Source: Chelativorans multitrophicus (GTDB taxonomy: Bacteria > Pseudomonadota > Alphaproteobacteria > Rhizobiales > Rhizobiaceae). Taken from it: 64,000 nucleotides of DNA. A program made the position numbers and the translations under genes. The stretch spans positions 62,001 to 126,000 of the forward strand of contig NZ_JAAAPL010000005.1 of assembly GCF_011317445.1 (NCBI RefSeq), written 5' to 3'. Below are positions 35,602 through 43,651 of this stretch, piece after piece. The notes below the pieces were generated by a model. The model had not been told where the DNA came from. It made no database searches and saw only the letters and a program-made list of their open reading frames with translations. Position 1 is the first letter of the stretch; every line of letters begins with the position of its first letter.

Positions 35602-36564
35602 ATGACTTCCAGGATGCATTCCGGAGCGCGTGCCGACGTTTACACGCGCATCACTGCCGAGATCATCGCGGCAATCGAGCAAGATGCAGGCGAGTGGCGT
35701 GCGCCGTGGTTCCACAACGGGACAAGTGTTGCCCGCCCGACCAATGTCGCATCGGGCAAGTGCTACCGCGGCATCAACACGGTGGCGCTGTTGGCCGCAG
35801 CCATAGCTGGCGGTTACAGCGATGGCTTATGGGGCACCTACCGGCAATGGCAGGCCGCCGGCGCCCAGGTGCGCAAAGGCGAACGCTCGACCACCGTCGT
35901 GTTGTGGAAGCAGGTCGCTTCGTCTGAGCCGGCTGACGACGATGACAACGACGTCGGTGGCCACCGCCGGATGTTTGCCCGGGCCTTCTCGGTGTTTAAC
36001 GTCGCGCAGGTAGACGGATACGACCAGCCGCCGGTGGACCTCCTGCCGGAGAGCGAACGCCTGGCGCATGCTGAGGCTTTCATCGCCAATCTCGGGATCA
36101 AGACCGTGTTCGGCGGTTCGGAAGCTTACTACCTCCCGTCATCGGACACGGTGTTCATGCCGGATTTCGCTTCCTTCCGCGATGCCGCCTCATTTTATGG
36201 CGTGTGGCTTCATGAGGACGGCCACGCCTCGGGAGCAAAGCACCGGCTCGATCGTGATCTCTCGGGTCGCTTCGGCTCGGCTGCCTATGCCGCCGAGGAG
36301 TGTTGCGTCGAGATTCTCAGCGGGCTCGTCCTTGCCGATCTGGGCATAGCCCATCATCCGCGTGCCGATCATGCAGCGTATATTGCCTCGTGGATCGAAG
36401 TGCTGAAGGACGATCCCCGCGCCATCTTCACAGCCGCCAGCAAGGCGCAGCAGGCCGCCGACTGGATGCACGCGCAGCAGCCTAAGGCCGCTGCGGCTCC
36501 ATCCGTGACGGGGCTTCGGGATTTGTATCCCACTCTCAATCACGCGCGGGATCATTTCGGTTGA
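35602..36564 (+). CDS. ardC: ArdC-type antirestriction protein
   Basis: 320 residues from ATG 35602 with AAGGAG eight bases upstream. The N-terminal ArdC domain, which binds single-stranded DNA, is at about 12-130 (RITAEIIAAIEQDAGEWRAP, CYRGINTVAL). A C-terminal metalloprotease-like domain has HEDGH at 204-208 followed by AKHRLDRDLSGRFGSAAYAA. ArdC helps incoming DNA escape restriction. The zinc-binding HExxH is intact, although the following Thr-Gly of many homologues is altered. Here it is cargo of the recombinase-trio element, which is an unusual place for a conjugation-associated gene. Confidence 0.88.
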   Translation: MTSRMHSGARADVYTRITAEIIAAIEQDAGEWRAPWFHNGTSVARPTNVASGKCYRGINTVALLAAAIAGGYSDGLWGTYRQWQAAGAQVRKGERSTTVVLWKQVASSEPADDDDNDVGGHRRMFARAFSVFNVAQVDGYDQPPVDLLPESERLAHAEAFIANLGIKTVFGGSEAYYLPSSDTVFMPDFASFRDAASFYGVWLHEDGHASGAKHRLDRDLSGRFGSAAYAAEECCVEILSGLVLADLGIAHHPRADHAAYIASWIEVLKDDPRAIFTAASKAQQAADWMHAQQPKAAAAPSVTGLRDLYPTLNHARDHFG

Positions 36565-36589
36565 ACTGTAACGGTCGTAACATTATACA
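36561..36589 (+). promoter_or_regulatory. Promoter of the ChrB-N gene, probably giving leaderless mRNA
   Basis: The -35 box TTGAAC (36561-36566) and -10 box TATACA (36584-36589) are 17 bp apart. The spacer holds a direct repeat GTAAC-GGTC-GTAAC, a plausible operator. The expected transcription start lies at or within a few bases of the ATG at 36597, so the mRNA would have little or no leader. The -35 overlaps the ardC stop codon. Confidence 0.6.
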
Positions 36590-36596
36590 TGTGACG

Positions 36597-37139
36597 ATGA
36601 CAGCTGCAAACTGGCTCCTTCTGACCTACAAAGTGCCGCCCGAACCCGCGGCGAAGCGCATCGCGCTTTGGCGACGGCTGAAGGGCATGGGCGCCGTCTA
36701 TCTGCAGAACGGCGTCTGCCTTTTGCCCAAGACCGACGATCACGTCCGCCGGCTGAAGATGCTGGAGAACGACGTCGGCGAGATGGGCGGGGAATCCGTG
36801 ATCCTGGAGACAGTCGCGCTCGACCGGGCGCAGGAGGAGAAGGTCATCGCCCGCTTCAAGGCTGACCGCGACGAAGCCTATCGCGAGTTCGTCGACAAGT
36901 GCGACGACTTCGAGGCGGAGATCGCCAAGGAGCGGGCGGCCAACCATTTCACTTACGCCGAACTGGAGGAGAACGACGTCGATCTGAAGAAGCTGCAGGG
37001 CTGGTTCGAGAAGATCCGCAAGCTCGACTTCTATGGCGCAACGCTCGGTGCGGAGGCCGAGAAGCGGCTGCGCGCGTGTGAGGCTTTGCTCGACGCCTAT
37101 GCTCGCCAGGTTTTTGACGCTCACGACGAGAACCGCTGA
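36597..37139 (+). CDS. ChrB N-terminal-domain protein (chromate-response type)
   Basis: 180 residues starting MTAANWLLLTYKVPPEPAAK; the start follows the promoter by seven bases. The family pattern WLLLxYxVPxEPxxxRxxxW(R)RLKxxGAVYLQxGVCLLP is clear. This is the N-terminal domain of ChrB, the chromate-responsive regulator; the C-terminal ChrB domain is missing, so this is a stand-alone N-domain protein. A coiled-coil middle (about 85-125) follows. It may sense or regulate the adjacent cation-efflux gene 14 bp downstream. No chrA transporter is present. Confidence 0.78.
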   Translation: MTAANWLLLTYKVPPEPAAKRIALWRRLKGMGAVYLQNGVCLLPKTDDHVRRLKMLENDVGEMGGESVILETVALDRAQEEKVIARFKADRDEAYREFVDKCDDFEAEIAKERAANHFTYAELEENDVDLKKLQGWFEKIRKLDFYGATLGAEAEKRLRACEALLDAYARQVFDAHDENR

Positions 37140-37153
37140 CTGGAGCCGACACG

Positions 37154-37750
37154 TTGGACATGTCATCCCATGAACAGGACCTGCGGCGAGTGGTTCGTCT
37201 CGTCGCTCTTCTCAATCTCGCCTATTTCGGCGTCGAGTTTGCCGTCGCGCTTGCCATCGGCTCGGTGTCGCTTTTTGCCGACAGCGTCGATTTCCTCGAG
37301 GATACGTCAGTCAATTTCCTGATCCTGGCAGCGCTCGGGTGGTCCGCCCGCCGCCGGGCCATGGTCGGGATGGCGCTCGCTGGCATCCTCCTCGTCCCCG
37401 GTCTGGCTACCCTTTGGACTGCCTGGGACAAGTTCATGACACTGACCCCGCCGGAGCCGTTTGCCCTGTCATTGACCGGCCTCGGCGCTCTCGCGGTCAA
37501 TCTCTCCTGCGCTCTCATGCTGACCCGCTTCCGCCACCACAGCGGCAGCCTCACCAAGGCCGCTTTCCTCTCGGCACGCAATGACGCGCTGGCCAACGTC
37601 GCGATCGTCGCCGCCGGGTTGCTCACCGCCTACACCCTGTCGGCCTGGCCCGACCTGATCGTCGGACTTGGTATTGCTGCGATCAACGCCGATGCCGCGC
37701 GAGAAGTGTGGCAGGCGGCACGCTCGGAACATCGCGCTGCGGAGGCTTGA
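37154..37750 (+). CDS. Short cation-efflux (CDF-like) transporter
   Basis: 198 residues with five to six membrane helices. The metal-site region of helix 2 is LFADSVDFLEDTSVNFLIL (Asp-rich) and that of helix 5 is SARNDALANVAIV with Asn-Asp in place of the usual HxxxD. The cytoplasmic CDF domain is absent. It is only distantly like the CDF half of the fusion at 21049. Its pairing with a ChrB-N gene suggests a metal-resistance cassette; the ion cannot be told from sequence. Its 3' end overlaps the convergent HTH gene. Confidence 0.75.
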   Translation: MDMSSHEQDLRRVVRLVALLNLAYFGVEFAVALAIGSVSLFADSVDFLEDTSVNFLILAALGWSARRRAMVGMALAGILLVPGLATLWTAWDKFMTLTPPEPFALSLTGLGALAVNLSCALMLTRFRHHSGSLTKAAFLSARNDALANVAIVAAGLLTAYTLSAWPDLIVGLGIAAINADAAREVWQAARSEHRAAEA

Positions 37751-38105
37751 TCTCATAAAGCAACGGGCGCATTCGCGCCCCGATCCGACGTTCGTCGGCG
37801 CGGTGTAGCAGGGCACGGGCCTGGATATGCTGAGCGACCACATTCTCCCGCTCACGCCGATCCCGCTCTGTGGCGTTCTGCGGTGAGCGGGGTTCCTCCA
37901 ATCGGGACAGCTTTGCGGCTTCGGCTACCCGCCGCAGTTCGGCGAGTATTACTGGAGCACGGTTCGCGGTCGCCCGGCTGACGCCGGCTTCCCGAGCCAG
38001 ACCGGCGATCGTCAGTCGGCCGTCCGTCCGGGCCGCATTACCGGAGACAAGCCGGATCAGCGCGGCGCGAAGAGCTCGCTCTGTGGATGCGCTGACCGGC
38101 TTCAC
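37683..38105 (-). CDS. Small HTH protein, fourth gene of the recombinase operon
   Basis: 140 residues from a GTG overlapping the recombinase stop (GTGA), so it is translated with the trio. The centre carries a helix-turn-helix (LTIAGLAREAGVSRATANRA) and the rest is highly charged helix. By position and size it resembles TnpC, the small accessory protein of Tn554, but sequence similarity is not shown. It overlaps the CDF gene 3' end by 68 bp on the other strand. Confidence 0.68.
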   Translation of the reverse strand: MKPVSASTERALRAALIRLVSGNAARTDGRLTIAGLAREAGVSRATANRAPVILAELRRVAEAAKLSRLEEPRSPQNATERDRRERENVVAQHIQARALLHRADERRIGARMRPLLYEIKPPQRDVPSVPPATLLARHRR

Positions 38106-40243
38106 GACTGTTCCTCCAGCAGTGGCGCGATCAGCTTGCGCATTCGATCCCGGTCCTGCCGGATTGCGGTCCGCTGCACGCTCGACAATCGCTTCTCGTC
38201 CAGCATGGCCTCGGCATGCGCGATCGCAGCCTGCCACGACGGCAGATGACGACGCGCGATGCAGGAGTTCGGGCAGCGGTCAGGGGCGCAGTTCGACAGG
38301 ATGGGCTCGCTTGCCGAACCCGTCGACCGGCTAAGGCAAAGCGCCGTCGCCGGCTCGAAGAAGCAGTCGTTCAGATAGCCGACGTGCAGCGTGCGCGCGA
38401 GGTGGGCGAGCATCGCCTTCACGCGCTTGCCGTCTGCGATCACGCCCGGCAGGGAGCCGATCTCCTGCGCGACACGGTCGATCTCGTGCGTGACGCGAGA
38501 CGCGCCGGGGCCGGCCAGTCGCTCGCCGCGCTGCGCCGCTTCGTAATGCGCAACGATGTCGTCGAGCTGCCCCAGATGGTGTTCCTGCTCCACCTCCTGG
38601 CGGAAGCCGGAAGCCGATGATCCGGCATAGCCGTCGAACATTGCGACGGAGGCATGCTTGTACTGGATCTTGCCGGCGACCACGCCGAACGGCCGGTTGG
38701 CGATGTACCAGGCCACGGTGCGCCGGAACTGCCGTGTGTTGAAGATCCAGCTTCGGCCCTCCACGAGCGGGATTGCAGGTTGTTCCGATGCACCGAAGCG
38801 CTCGTCCAGGTGCTCGCGATACCGATTGATCTGTCGCACCACATGCGGCACGCCGCGATCGAGCGCAACGGCGTGGTGCAGAACGATCCAGATGCCGTCA
38901 TCCTTGCGCCGCGGCCGATGCCTTGCCGCAAGGCGCTCGGCGATCTCGACAGCGCGGCCGACCGGCTCGATCGTCACCCATTCCTCTGGTTCGCCACGCT
39001 CTTGCCGGCCCTTGTAGACGATGCTGCGTATTGCCAGCCGTTCGATCATGCCGTCGGCGCTGCACTTGCGCTGAAGGCAACCGGGCCGCATTGCCTGGAC
39101 CTCACCGTCGCGCATGCCGGTCAGATAGGCGCACAGGATGTAGGCGGCAGTCTGAAGTTGCCGTTCCTCGTGTGCCAACACATAGGCGTCGAAGCGCGGC
39201 CGCCATGGTTGGCCGCTATCGGGATCGATGGCGATCGGCGTGTCCATGCCGCCTTGCTCGACGCCGAGTTCCTTCACGGCGTCAAGAAGCCGGCCATAGG
39301 CAATCTTGTTCTGGATGAGGTTGCTGGGATGCAAGCCGCTCTGCAACGAGATCAGCCGGATGTTCAGAACCTGGCCGTTCAGGAGCTGGTCGAGCGCGAT
39401 AGCGCAGCAGATGCCACCCATGCGCCTCGGTTCGTTCCAGACGGGAACGCCTCGTCCCGCCTGACGCCGCCTATCGATCCAGTCCGCAAGCCGCCCTTCG
39501 ACGCTGCCGCGCCGGGCATAGCGCGGGCGCGCTGCATAGGCGGCCTCAAGGGCGTCGAGTTCGTCGCGTGCCGCGAGGATATCGGTCGAGAACAGCTCGA
39601 CATAGCGCAGCGACCAGCGCAGCAATGCGCCGATCACCGGCTCGGGAATGCGGGGCGTCATGTTCTCATATGGCCGACCGCCGCAGCCCGCCACTTTGTA
39701 GACCGGCGTCCCGTTCCAGGGAACGAAGCACAAGCCGCCATGGGTCAGGAAGCGGGCGAGCCGATGCAACTGCACGACCGGTCTCAGGCAGGCGCCAACC
39801 CGGCTCGGCAACACGGGCCGGTTCTTTTGGAGAGCAAGGTAAGCGTCGAGCAGATCCTGATCGATGAGCGCGGCATCGAAGCGGCCCTCCCGTTCCCGCA
39901 CGAACGCCATCAACTGGCGCAGGGAGGCGAGCGCTGCTCGCGCGCTCAACGGCCGCAACCGCCCCGAGCGGTCCGGAAGGCGTTCGTTGAGCCAGGCGAA
40001 GATGTATTCCTTGGCCGTCAGCCTCTCCACCGGACAGGCAATATCGGTGAAGTCGATCGTCCGGAATGCATTGCGCGCAGTCACATGGAAGATTGCCGGA
40101 TCGAGATTCCACACGTCGTCGCCGAAGCGCGAGAGCGTCTCCCGGTCGGTCCCTTCCTTGAGCTTCATCGAGCAGAGCACGATGTCGCTCTGGCTGCGTA
40201 TGGCCGACGGGGCTGTGGCCTGGGCGACGTTCGTCGCCGTCAT
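38102..40243 (-). CDS. Tyrosine recombinase, third of the trio (large, Cys-rich tail)
   Basis: 713 residues. The catalytic domain includes the first Arg region AYLTGMRDGEVQAMRPGC near residue 377 and the C-terminal box NTRQFRRTVAWYIANRPFGV followed by YKHASVAMFDGYAG, where the His and a Tyr sit near 530-540. The C-terminal 120 residues hold a Cys cluster (CFFEPATALCLSR, then NCAPDRCPNSCIARR), probably a zinc finger. The start overlaps the preceding recombinase stop by four bases. It is much larger than phage integrases and closer to Tn554 TnpB in size. Confidence 0.82.
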   Translation of the reverse strand: MTATNVAQATAPSAIRSQSDIVLCSMKLKEGTDRETLSRFGDDVWNLDPAIFHVTARNAFRTIDFTDIACPVERLTAKEYIFAWLNERLPDRSGRLRPLSARAALASLRQLMAFVREREGRFDAALIDQDLLDAYLALQKNRPVLPSRVGACLRPVVQLHRLARFLTHGGLCFVPWNGTPVYKVAGCGGRPYENMTPRIPEPVIGALLRWSLRYVELFSTDILAARDELDALEAAYAARPRYARRGSVEGRLADWIDRRRQAGRGVPVWNEPRRMGGICCAIALDQLLNGQVLNIRLISLQSGLHPSNLIQNKIAYGRLLDAVKELGVEQGGMDTPIAIDPDSGQPWRPRFDAYVLAHEERQLQTAAYILCAYLTGMRDGEVQAMRPGCLQRKCSADGMIERLAIRSIVYKGRQERGEPEEWVTIEPVGRAVEIAERLAARHRPRRKDDGIWIVLHHAVALDRGVPHVVRQINRYREHLDERFGASEQPAIPLVEGRSWIFNTRQFRRTVAWYIANRPFGVVAGKIQYKHASVAMFDGYAGSSASGFRQEVEQEHHLGQLDDIVAHYEAAQRGERLAGPGASRVTHEIDRVAQEIGSLPGVIADGKRVKAMLAHLARTLHVGYLNDCFFEPATALCLSRSTGSASEPILSNCAPDRCPNSCIARRHLPSWQAAIAHAEAMLDEKRLSSVQRTAIRQDRDRMRKLIAPLLEEQS

Positions 40244-42024
40244 TGTGCCGTCGCCTCAACCGGCAGATAAAGTAGCGTCGGCCCTTCTGCGGCAATCCGT
40301 GTCCGGGCCGCTTCCACGATCTGGGGCGCAAAGGCGGGCAGGATCTGCTTCGTGATGCGGTGCCAGGGGCGGCCAAACTTGATCGACCACTCGTCAGCGT
40401 TGAGGGTGGCGCGCTGATCGGCCATGAACGACTGGAATGCGATGAGCGCCGGGAGCTTGCGTTCGGTGATCACGGCGTTCTCGCATTCCAGGCACCCCCA
40501 GAACGGGGTCGGGCAAGGTTTGCCCGCTTCAGCGAACGGGCTCTCGTAAAAGCTGCCGCATCGCGCGAGCCACACATCCTGCTCGTCCATCGCCGGAGGC
40601 GGGTCTTGCCGCTCTGCGACAAGGTCTTCCCGCTCGCTCGTGGCGATGCGCGGCTTCAGCGCAGCGTCGAGGGCATCGTGGAACGCGGCGGCCAGGGTCC
40701 GCTCGTGAACATGGCGCAGGGCCGGAATATCTGCATAGTGCCGGACCGCGACGCTGATCGAATGCCCGACGGCGAACTGCTCGAGCTGGCCGTTCGTGCG
40801 TCGATACCACTCGGCCTTATGTGTCTTCCGCAACCGCGACAGCCTCAGCCGCAGCGATGCGCCGTCGTCATCGACCAGATGATAGCGCTCGACGAAGGCG
40901 GCGATGCCTTGTCCGCCTTCTTCATTGGCTGGACGCAAGCCGTCGATGGTCCAGAGGACCCACAGGCGATCCGACCCAGTGTGTCGTCGGGCACGTTCGG
41001 TGAGCGCGATCGCCATTCTGACCAGCCCTCCGGGTGTGCCGCTCGATCCATCCCGCACCCGAAGGCGCTTCCACTCCGAGCCGCGTGCACCGCGCTTGTA
41101 ATACTCGATCTCGACATAGCCTCTGGTGGGATTGCGCAGGCAGTCCGCCTTCAGGTGGATCAGGCATTCCATCTCCATGCCGGTCTCCAGCGACAGCAGC
41201 GCCAGGAATGCCGCAAGGTCGATCGCCGTGAGGTGGAAGCCTCGGTGCGGCACCTCGATCCTGCTGTCGACCTTGCGGTAGGCCGCGAGATTGACGAAGC
41301 GCCTGAAGGCGGGATGTCGCGTCTCGATCTGCCCGGATCGTATGATCTCGGCGACGACGGCATCATGATGGGCGCGCAGCCGCGTGCATGCGTCGACTCT
41401 CGGCGGAGGCGGCGGAACGCGGTCGCCGAGCGCGATGCGCTGGCGGGCTTCAGCGATTTGAGCCCGGGCCGCGGTACGCAGCGCTTCAGCGATCCCGCCG
41501 CTATAGGCGTCTCGGGGCCGGCTCCCGCCGCTATCGCCGTGACCGAGATAGCGCAGGCGGGATACGACGTCCGGCGTCAGCACGCCGGGACGGTCCTCGA
41601 CCGCGATGCGGAGCACGCTGATCAGCGCCGCCAGAAGGTGACGCTGGAACAGCCGGTTCCCGGCATTCTGCTCGAGCCATGCCTCATAATCATTGATCAG
41701 CTCGACGGTGATGTCGCCTAGCCTTCGGACGGCAATCTCCCGAGCATCCAGGAACGACCAGAACCGACGGAGATTGAGCACCGTGCGCTGCACCGAACGT
41801 CCGATCGGCGTCGGCCCCATCTGGCGGATGCGTTCCCGCACCAGCGGGGCGATCTCGGCAACGAAGGATGGGTTCGACCAGGTACTCAGGTCGACGATGA
41901 TCTCGCCGACTGTGTCGACGCGCACAGCGAAGCGGCGGGGATCGGCCACGATGACGGCTGCTACGGCGCTCTCATCCGGCGGCTCCAACCGGGGCGGGAA
42001 GGTTGCCCGTCGTCCCCGGCTCAT
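40240..42024 (-). CDS. Tyrosine recombinase, second of the trio
   Basis: 594 residues, coupled to its neighbours by ATGA overlaps at both ends. The C-terminal catalytic part has RLRKTHKAEWYRR near 400 and AVGHSISVAVRHYADIPALR near 420-435, including the His and the candidate nucleophilic Tyr. The first Arg region reads ETGMEMECLIHLKADCL, without the expected Arg, so it may depend on its partners. A C-terminal Cys group (CGSFYESP, PCPTPFWGCLEC) resembles a zinc finger. Confidence 0.82.
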   Translation of the reverse strand: MSRGRRATFPPRLEPPDESAVAAVIVADPRRFAVRVDTVGEIIVDLSTWSNPSFVAEIAPLVRERIRQMGPTPIGRSVQRTVLNLRRFWSFLDAREIAVRRLGDITVELINDYEAWLEQNAGNRLFQRHLLAALISVLRIAVEDRPGVLTPDVVSRLRYLGHGDSGGSRPRDAYSGGIAEALRTAARAQIAEARQRIALGDRVPPPPPRVDACTRLRAHHDAVVAEIIRSGQIETRHPAFRRFVNLAAYRKVDSRIEVPHRGFHLTAIDLAAFLALLSLETGMEMECLIHLKADCLRNPTRGYVEIEYYKRGARGSEWKRLRVRDGSSGTPGGLVRMAIALTERARRHTGSDRLWVLWTIDGLRPANEEGGQGIAAFVERYHLVDDDGASLRLRLSRLRKTHKAEWYRRTNGQLEQFAVGHSISVAVRHYADIPALRHVHERTLAAAFHDALDAALKPRIATSEREDLVAERQDPPPAMDEQDVWLARCGSFYESPFAEAGKPCPTPFWGCLECENAVITERKLPALIAFQSFMADQRATLNADEWSIKFGRPWHRITKQILPAFAPQIVEAARTRIAAEGPTLLYLPVEATAQ

Positions 42025-43637
42025 GGCGCCGGCTCCCCGGAGGTAACATCCAGGCCGAGATTGCCCACCGCCGCATCGACGATCTCCTGGCTGTCCGCGA
42101 GGTGATCGAGATAGATATAGGTGCTCTCGATCCTGCTGTGCCCCATCAGTCTCTGGAGCTTCAGCAGCGGGTCGCCGATCATTCGGCGGTAGGCGGAGCC
42201 AAGATGCCGCGATCGCTCGCTGATGACCCAGCCAACCTGTTCGCGCAGAAGCAGCGTCAGCATGTGGACAGCAAAGCTGTGGCGAAGCATGTGAGGGGTG
42301 ACGTGCATGTCATCGAAGCCGAAGCGACGGCATCTCTCGCTGGCTCGCGTGAACACGGCTTCCCACGACGCCATCGGCATCGGCAATCCGTCTTCGGTCA
42401 GCCAGGGCGCCAGAGGCGCGCCCGTCGTGGCTTCCACGAGCCGCGTTCGTTCCGCGGGCGTCATCTGATCGACGCTCATCCTCACCGCGCGGTCGCCATC
42501 GTTCAGGCGAAGAGCTCGATGCTCGCATTCGACGACCGGGATCGGGCTACGCGTCCGGCGGATACGACCGCTCCGCCGAGCTCGTCCAAGCGCGTTGTCC
42601 CGTTCGATCCGGACATAGTCGTGCAACTGCCCGATCAGACGGATCGGCATGCGGATATCCCGGCCGCGCGAACCCTTTGCGGTCGCGGCGGCCAATCGGA
42701 AGGGCAGAGATCGGGCCGTGGAATCCAGGCATGTATCCAGTGTGGGCAACTCGTTCAGCAGCAAGCTCGACGCTTCCTGCAGCCGCAGACCGGTCGTGAT
42801 CAGCAGTTCCGCGAACAGCGCATTGCGCTCTCCGTTGCGGCCTCGCCGTGTCGGGTCTTCCCGCCCATCGGGAAGCCTGCCGCGCAGCCCGACATCGCGG
42901 AACACCAGATAGCGCGGCAGGTCCAGGAAGCGCATGTCGCCATTGCGAGCTCCGCTCTCTTTGGAGCAGTTCACCGCAACGGCTATGACCGCTCCCGAAG
43001 TCGACGCGCGTGACCAGAGCTGCCGGTAAGTGAACGGAGCCGCGGCAATAATCTTCTCGTCCACTGCCCACCGATAAAGCTTGTCGAGTGCCGCGATCAT
43101 CCGGTTCCAGGAAGAGGCCGATATCCGGAACGGAGGTTCGGACAAGCGCCGGGCTTCGTGGAATGCCGCGATGTCATCGCGATCTGCCGACCAGACAGAC
43201 TTGCCGTTCTGTCGCTCTTCGAGGAAGCGCATCCAGACGATAATGTCCCGCGCATAGGCGCGAAGGCTGTTCATCGAGCGCACGCCCATGGTCGGGCACG
43301 ATCGGAGGAAACGGTTGAGATGGTGATCGTAGGTGCCGTCGCTTCCCAGAATGAACGGCATGCCCTCGATGAGGCCGATGCTGTCCGCAGCCGCTATCTC
43401 GTCCGAGGACAACTCGTATGTCGCGCCGTTGACCGTCACGGAACGGCGCAGGGCGGAAAGATCGGTGAAGAACAGCTGCGGCAATGGACCTCCCAAACGG
43501 CGCCGAAGTTTTTGCCGGGGGACGGGCTCGAGCCCGCCCCCCGGCAAAAACTTCGCACCGGCATCACTCGACGATTCTGTCTCTCTGACCGTCGGCGATA
43601 CTAACCGCCAACCCTGACGTCTGTGAGACAGGTACAC
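42021..43637 (-). CDS. Tyrosine recombinase, first of the trio
   Basis: Up to 538 residues. All catalytic positions look intact: Arg in TTGLRLQEASS (near 284), HMLRHSFAVHML (near 450), LMGHSRIESTYIYLDHL with His near 497 and nucleophilic Tyr near 507. An N-terminal SAM-like DNA-binding domain lies at about 90-200 (LRAYARDIIVWMRFLEE). The GTG at 43637 lies inside the right terminal repeat and the first 50 codons contain a large palindrome, so translation may begin later, near residue 50-60. Confidence 0.85.
   Translation of the reverse strand: MYLSHRRQGWRLVSPTVRETESSSDAGAKFLPGGGLEPVPRQKLRRRLGGPLPQLFFTDLSALRRSVTVNGATYELSSDEIAAADSIGLIEGMPFILGSDGTYDHHLNRFLRSCPTMGVRSMNSLRAYARDIIVWMRFLEERQNGKSVWSADRDDIAAFHEARRLSEPPFRISASSWNRMIAALDKLYRWAVDEKIIAAAPFTYRQLWSRASTSGAVIAVAVNCSKESGARNGDMRFLDLPRYLVFRDVGLRGRLPDGREDPTRRGRNGERNALFAELLITTGLRLQEASSLLLNELPTLDTCLDSTARSLPFRLAAATAKGSRGRDIRMPIRLIGQLHDYVRIERDNALGRARRSGRIRRTRSPIPVVECEHRALRLNDGDRAVRMSVDQMTPAERTRLVEATTGAPLAPWLTEDGLPMPMASWEAVFTRASERCRRFGFDDMHVTPHMLRHSFAVHMLTLLLREQVGWVISERSRHLGSAYRRMIGDPLLKLQRLMGHSRIESTYIYLDHLADSQEIVDAAVGNLGLDVTSGEPAP
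43504..43555. repeat. 52-bp near-perfect palindrome at the 5' end of the recombinase operon
   Basis: CGAAGTTTTTGCCGGGGG and its complement flank a centre at CTCGAG (43529/43530). Of 26 base pairs only one (43522/43537) is mismatched. It would form a very stable cruciform or mRNA hairpin about 100 bp inside the right end of the element, close to the start of the first recombinase gene. Confidence 0.88.
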
Positions 43638-43651
43638 AGAGTCTGGATAAC
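43623..43651 (-). repeat. Right terminal inverted repeat of the recombinase-trio element
   Basis: Read inward on the minus strand it starts GTTATC, then 15 bases, then TGTCTCAC, mirroring the left end. The first recombinase gene begins within it. DUF932 coding text resumes at 43652. Confidence 0.6.

Larger units (their letters stand above)
35474..43651. mobile_element. Recombinase-trio (Tn554-like) element inserted in a DUF932 gene
   Basis: The element separates the two halves of one DUF932 gene. Its ends are imperfect inverted repeats: GTTATC (35477-35482) then TGTCTCAC (35496-35503) on the left, and the complements GTGAGACA (43623-43630) then GATAAC (43646-43651) on the right. It carries three overlapping tyrosine-recombinase genes and a small HTH gene reading leftward, and an ArdC, ChrB-N and CDF cargo reading rightward. 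Three recombinases in coupled frames are the hallmark of Tn554-like and RIT elements. No target duplication longer than a base or so is evident, as expected for tyrosine recombinases. Confidence 0.82.

Noticed and set aside
38654-40270. 538-codon plus-strand frame opposite the third recombinase
   Set aside because: No domain or ribosome site. The minus strand shows recombinase motifs and operon coupling.
40360-41721. 453-codon plus-strand frame opposite the second recombinase
   Set aside because: A shadow of GC-rich coding sequence; no motif.
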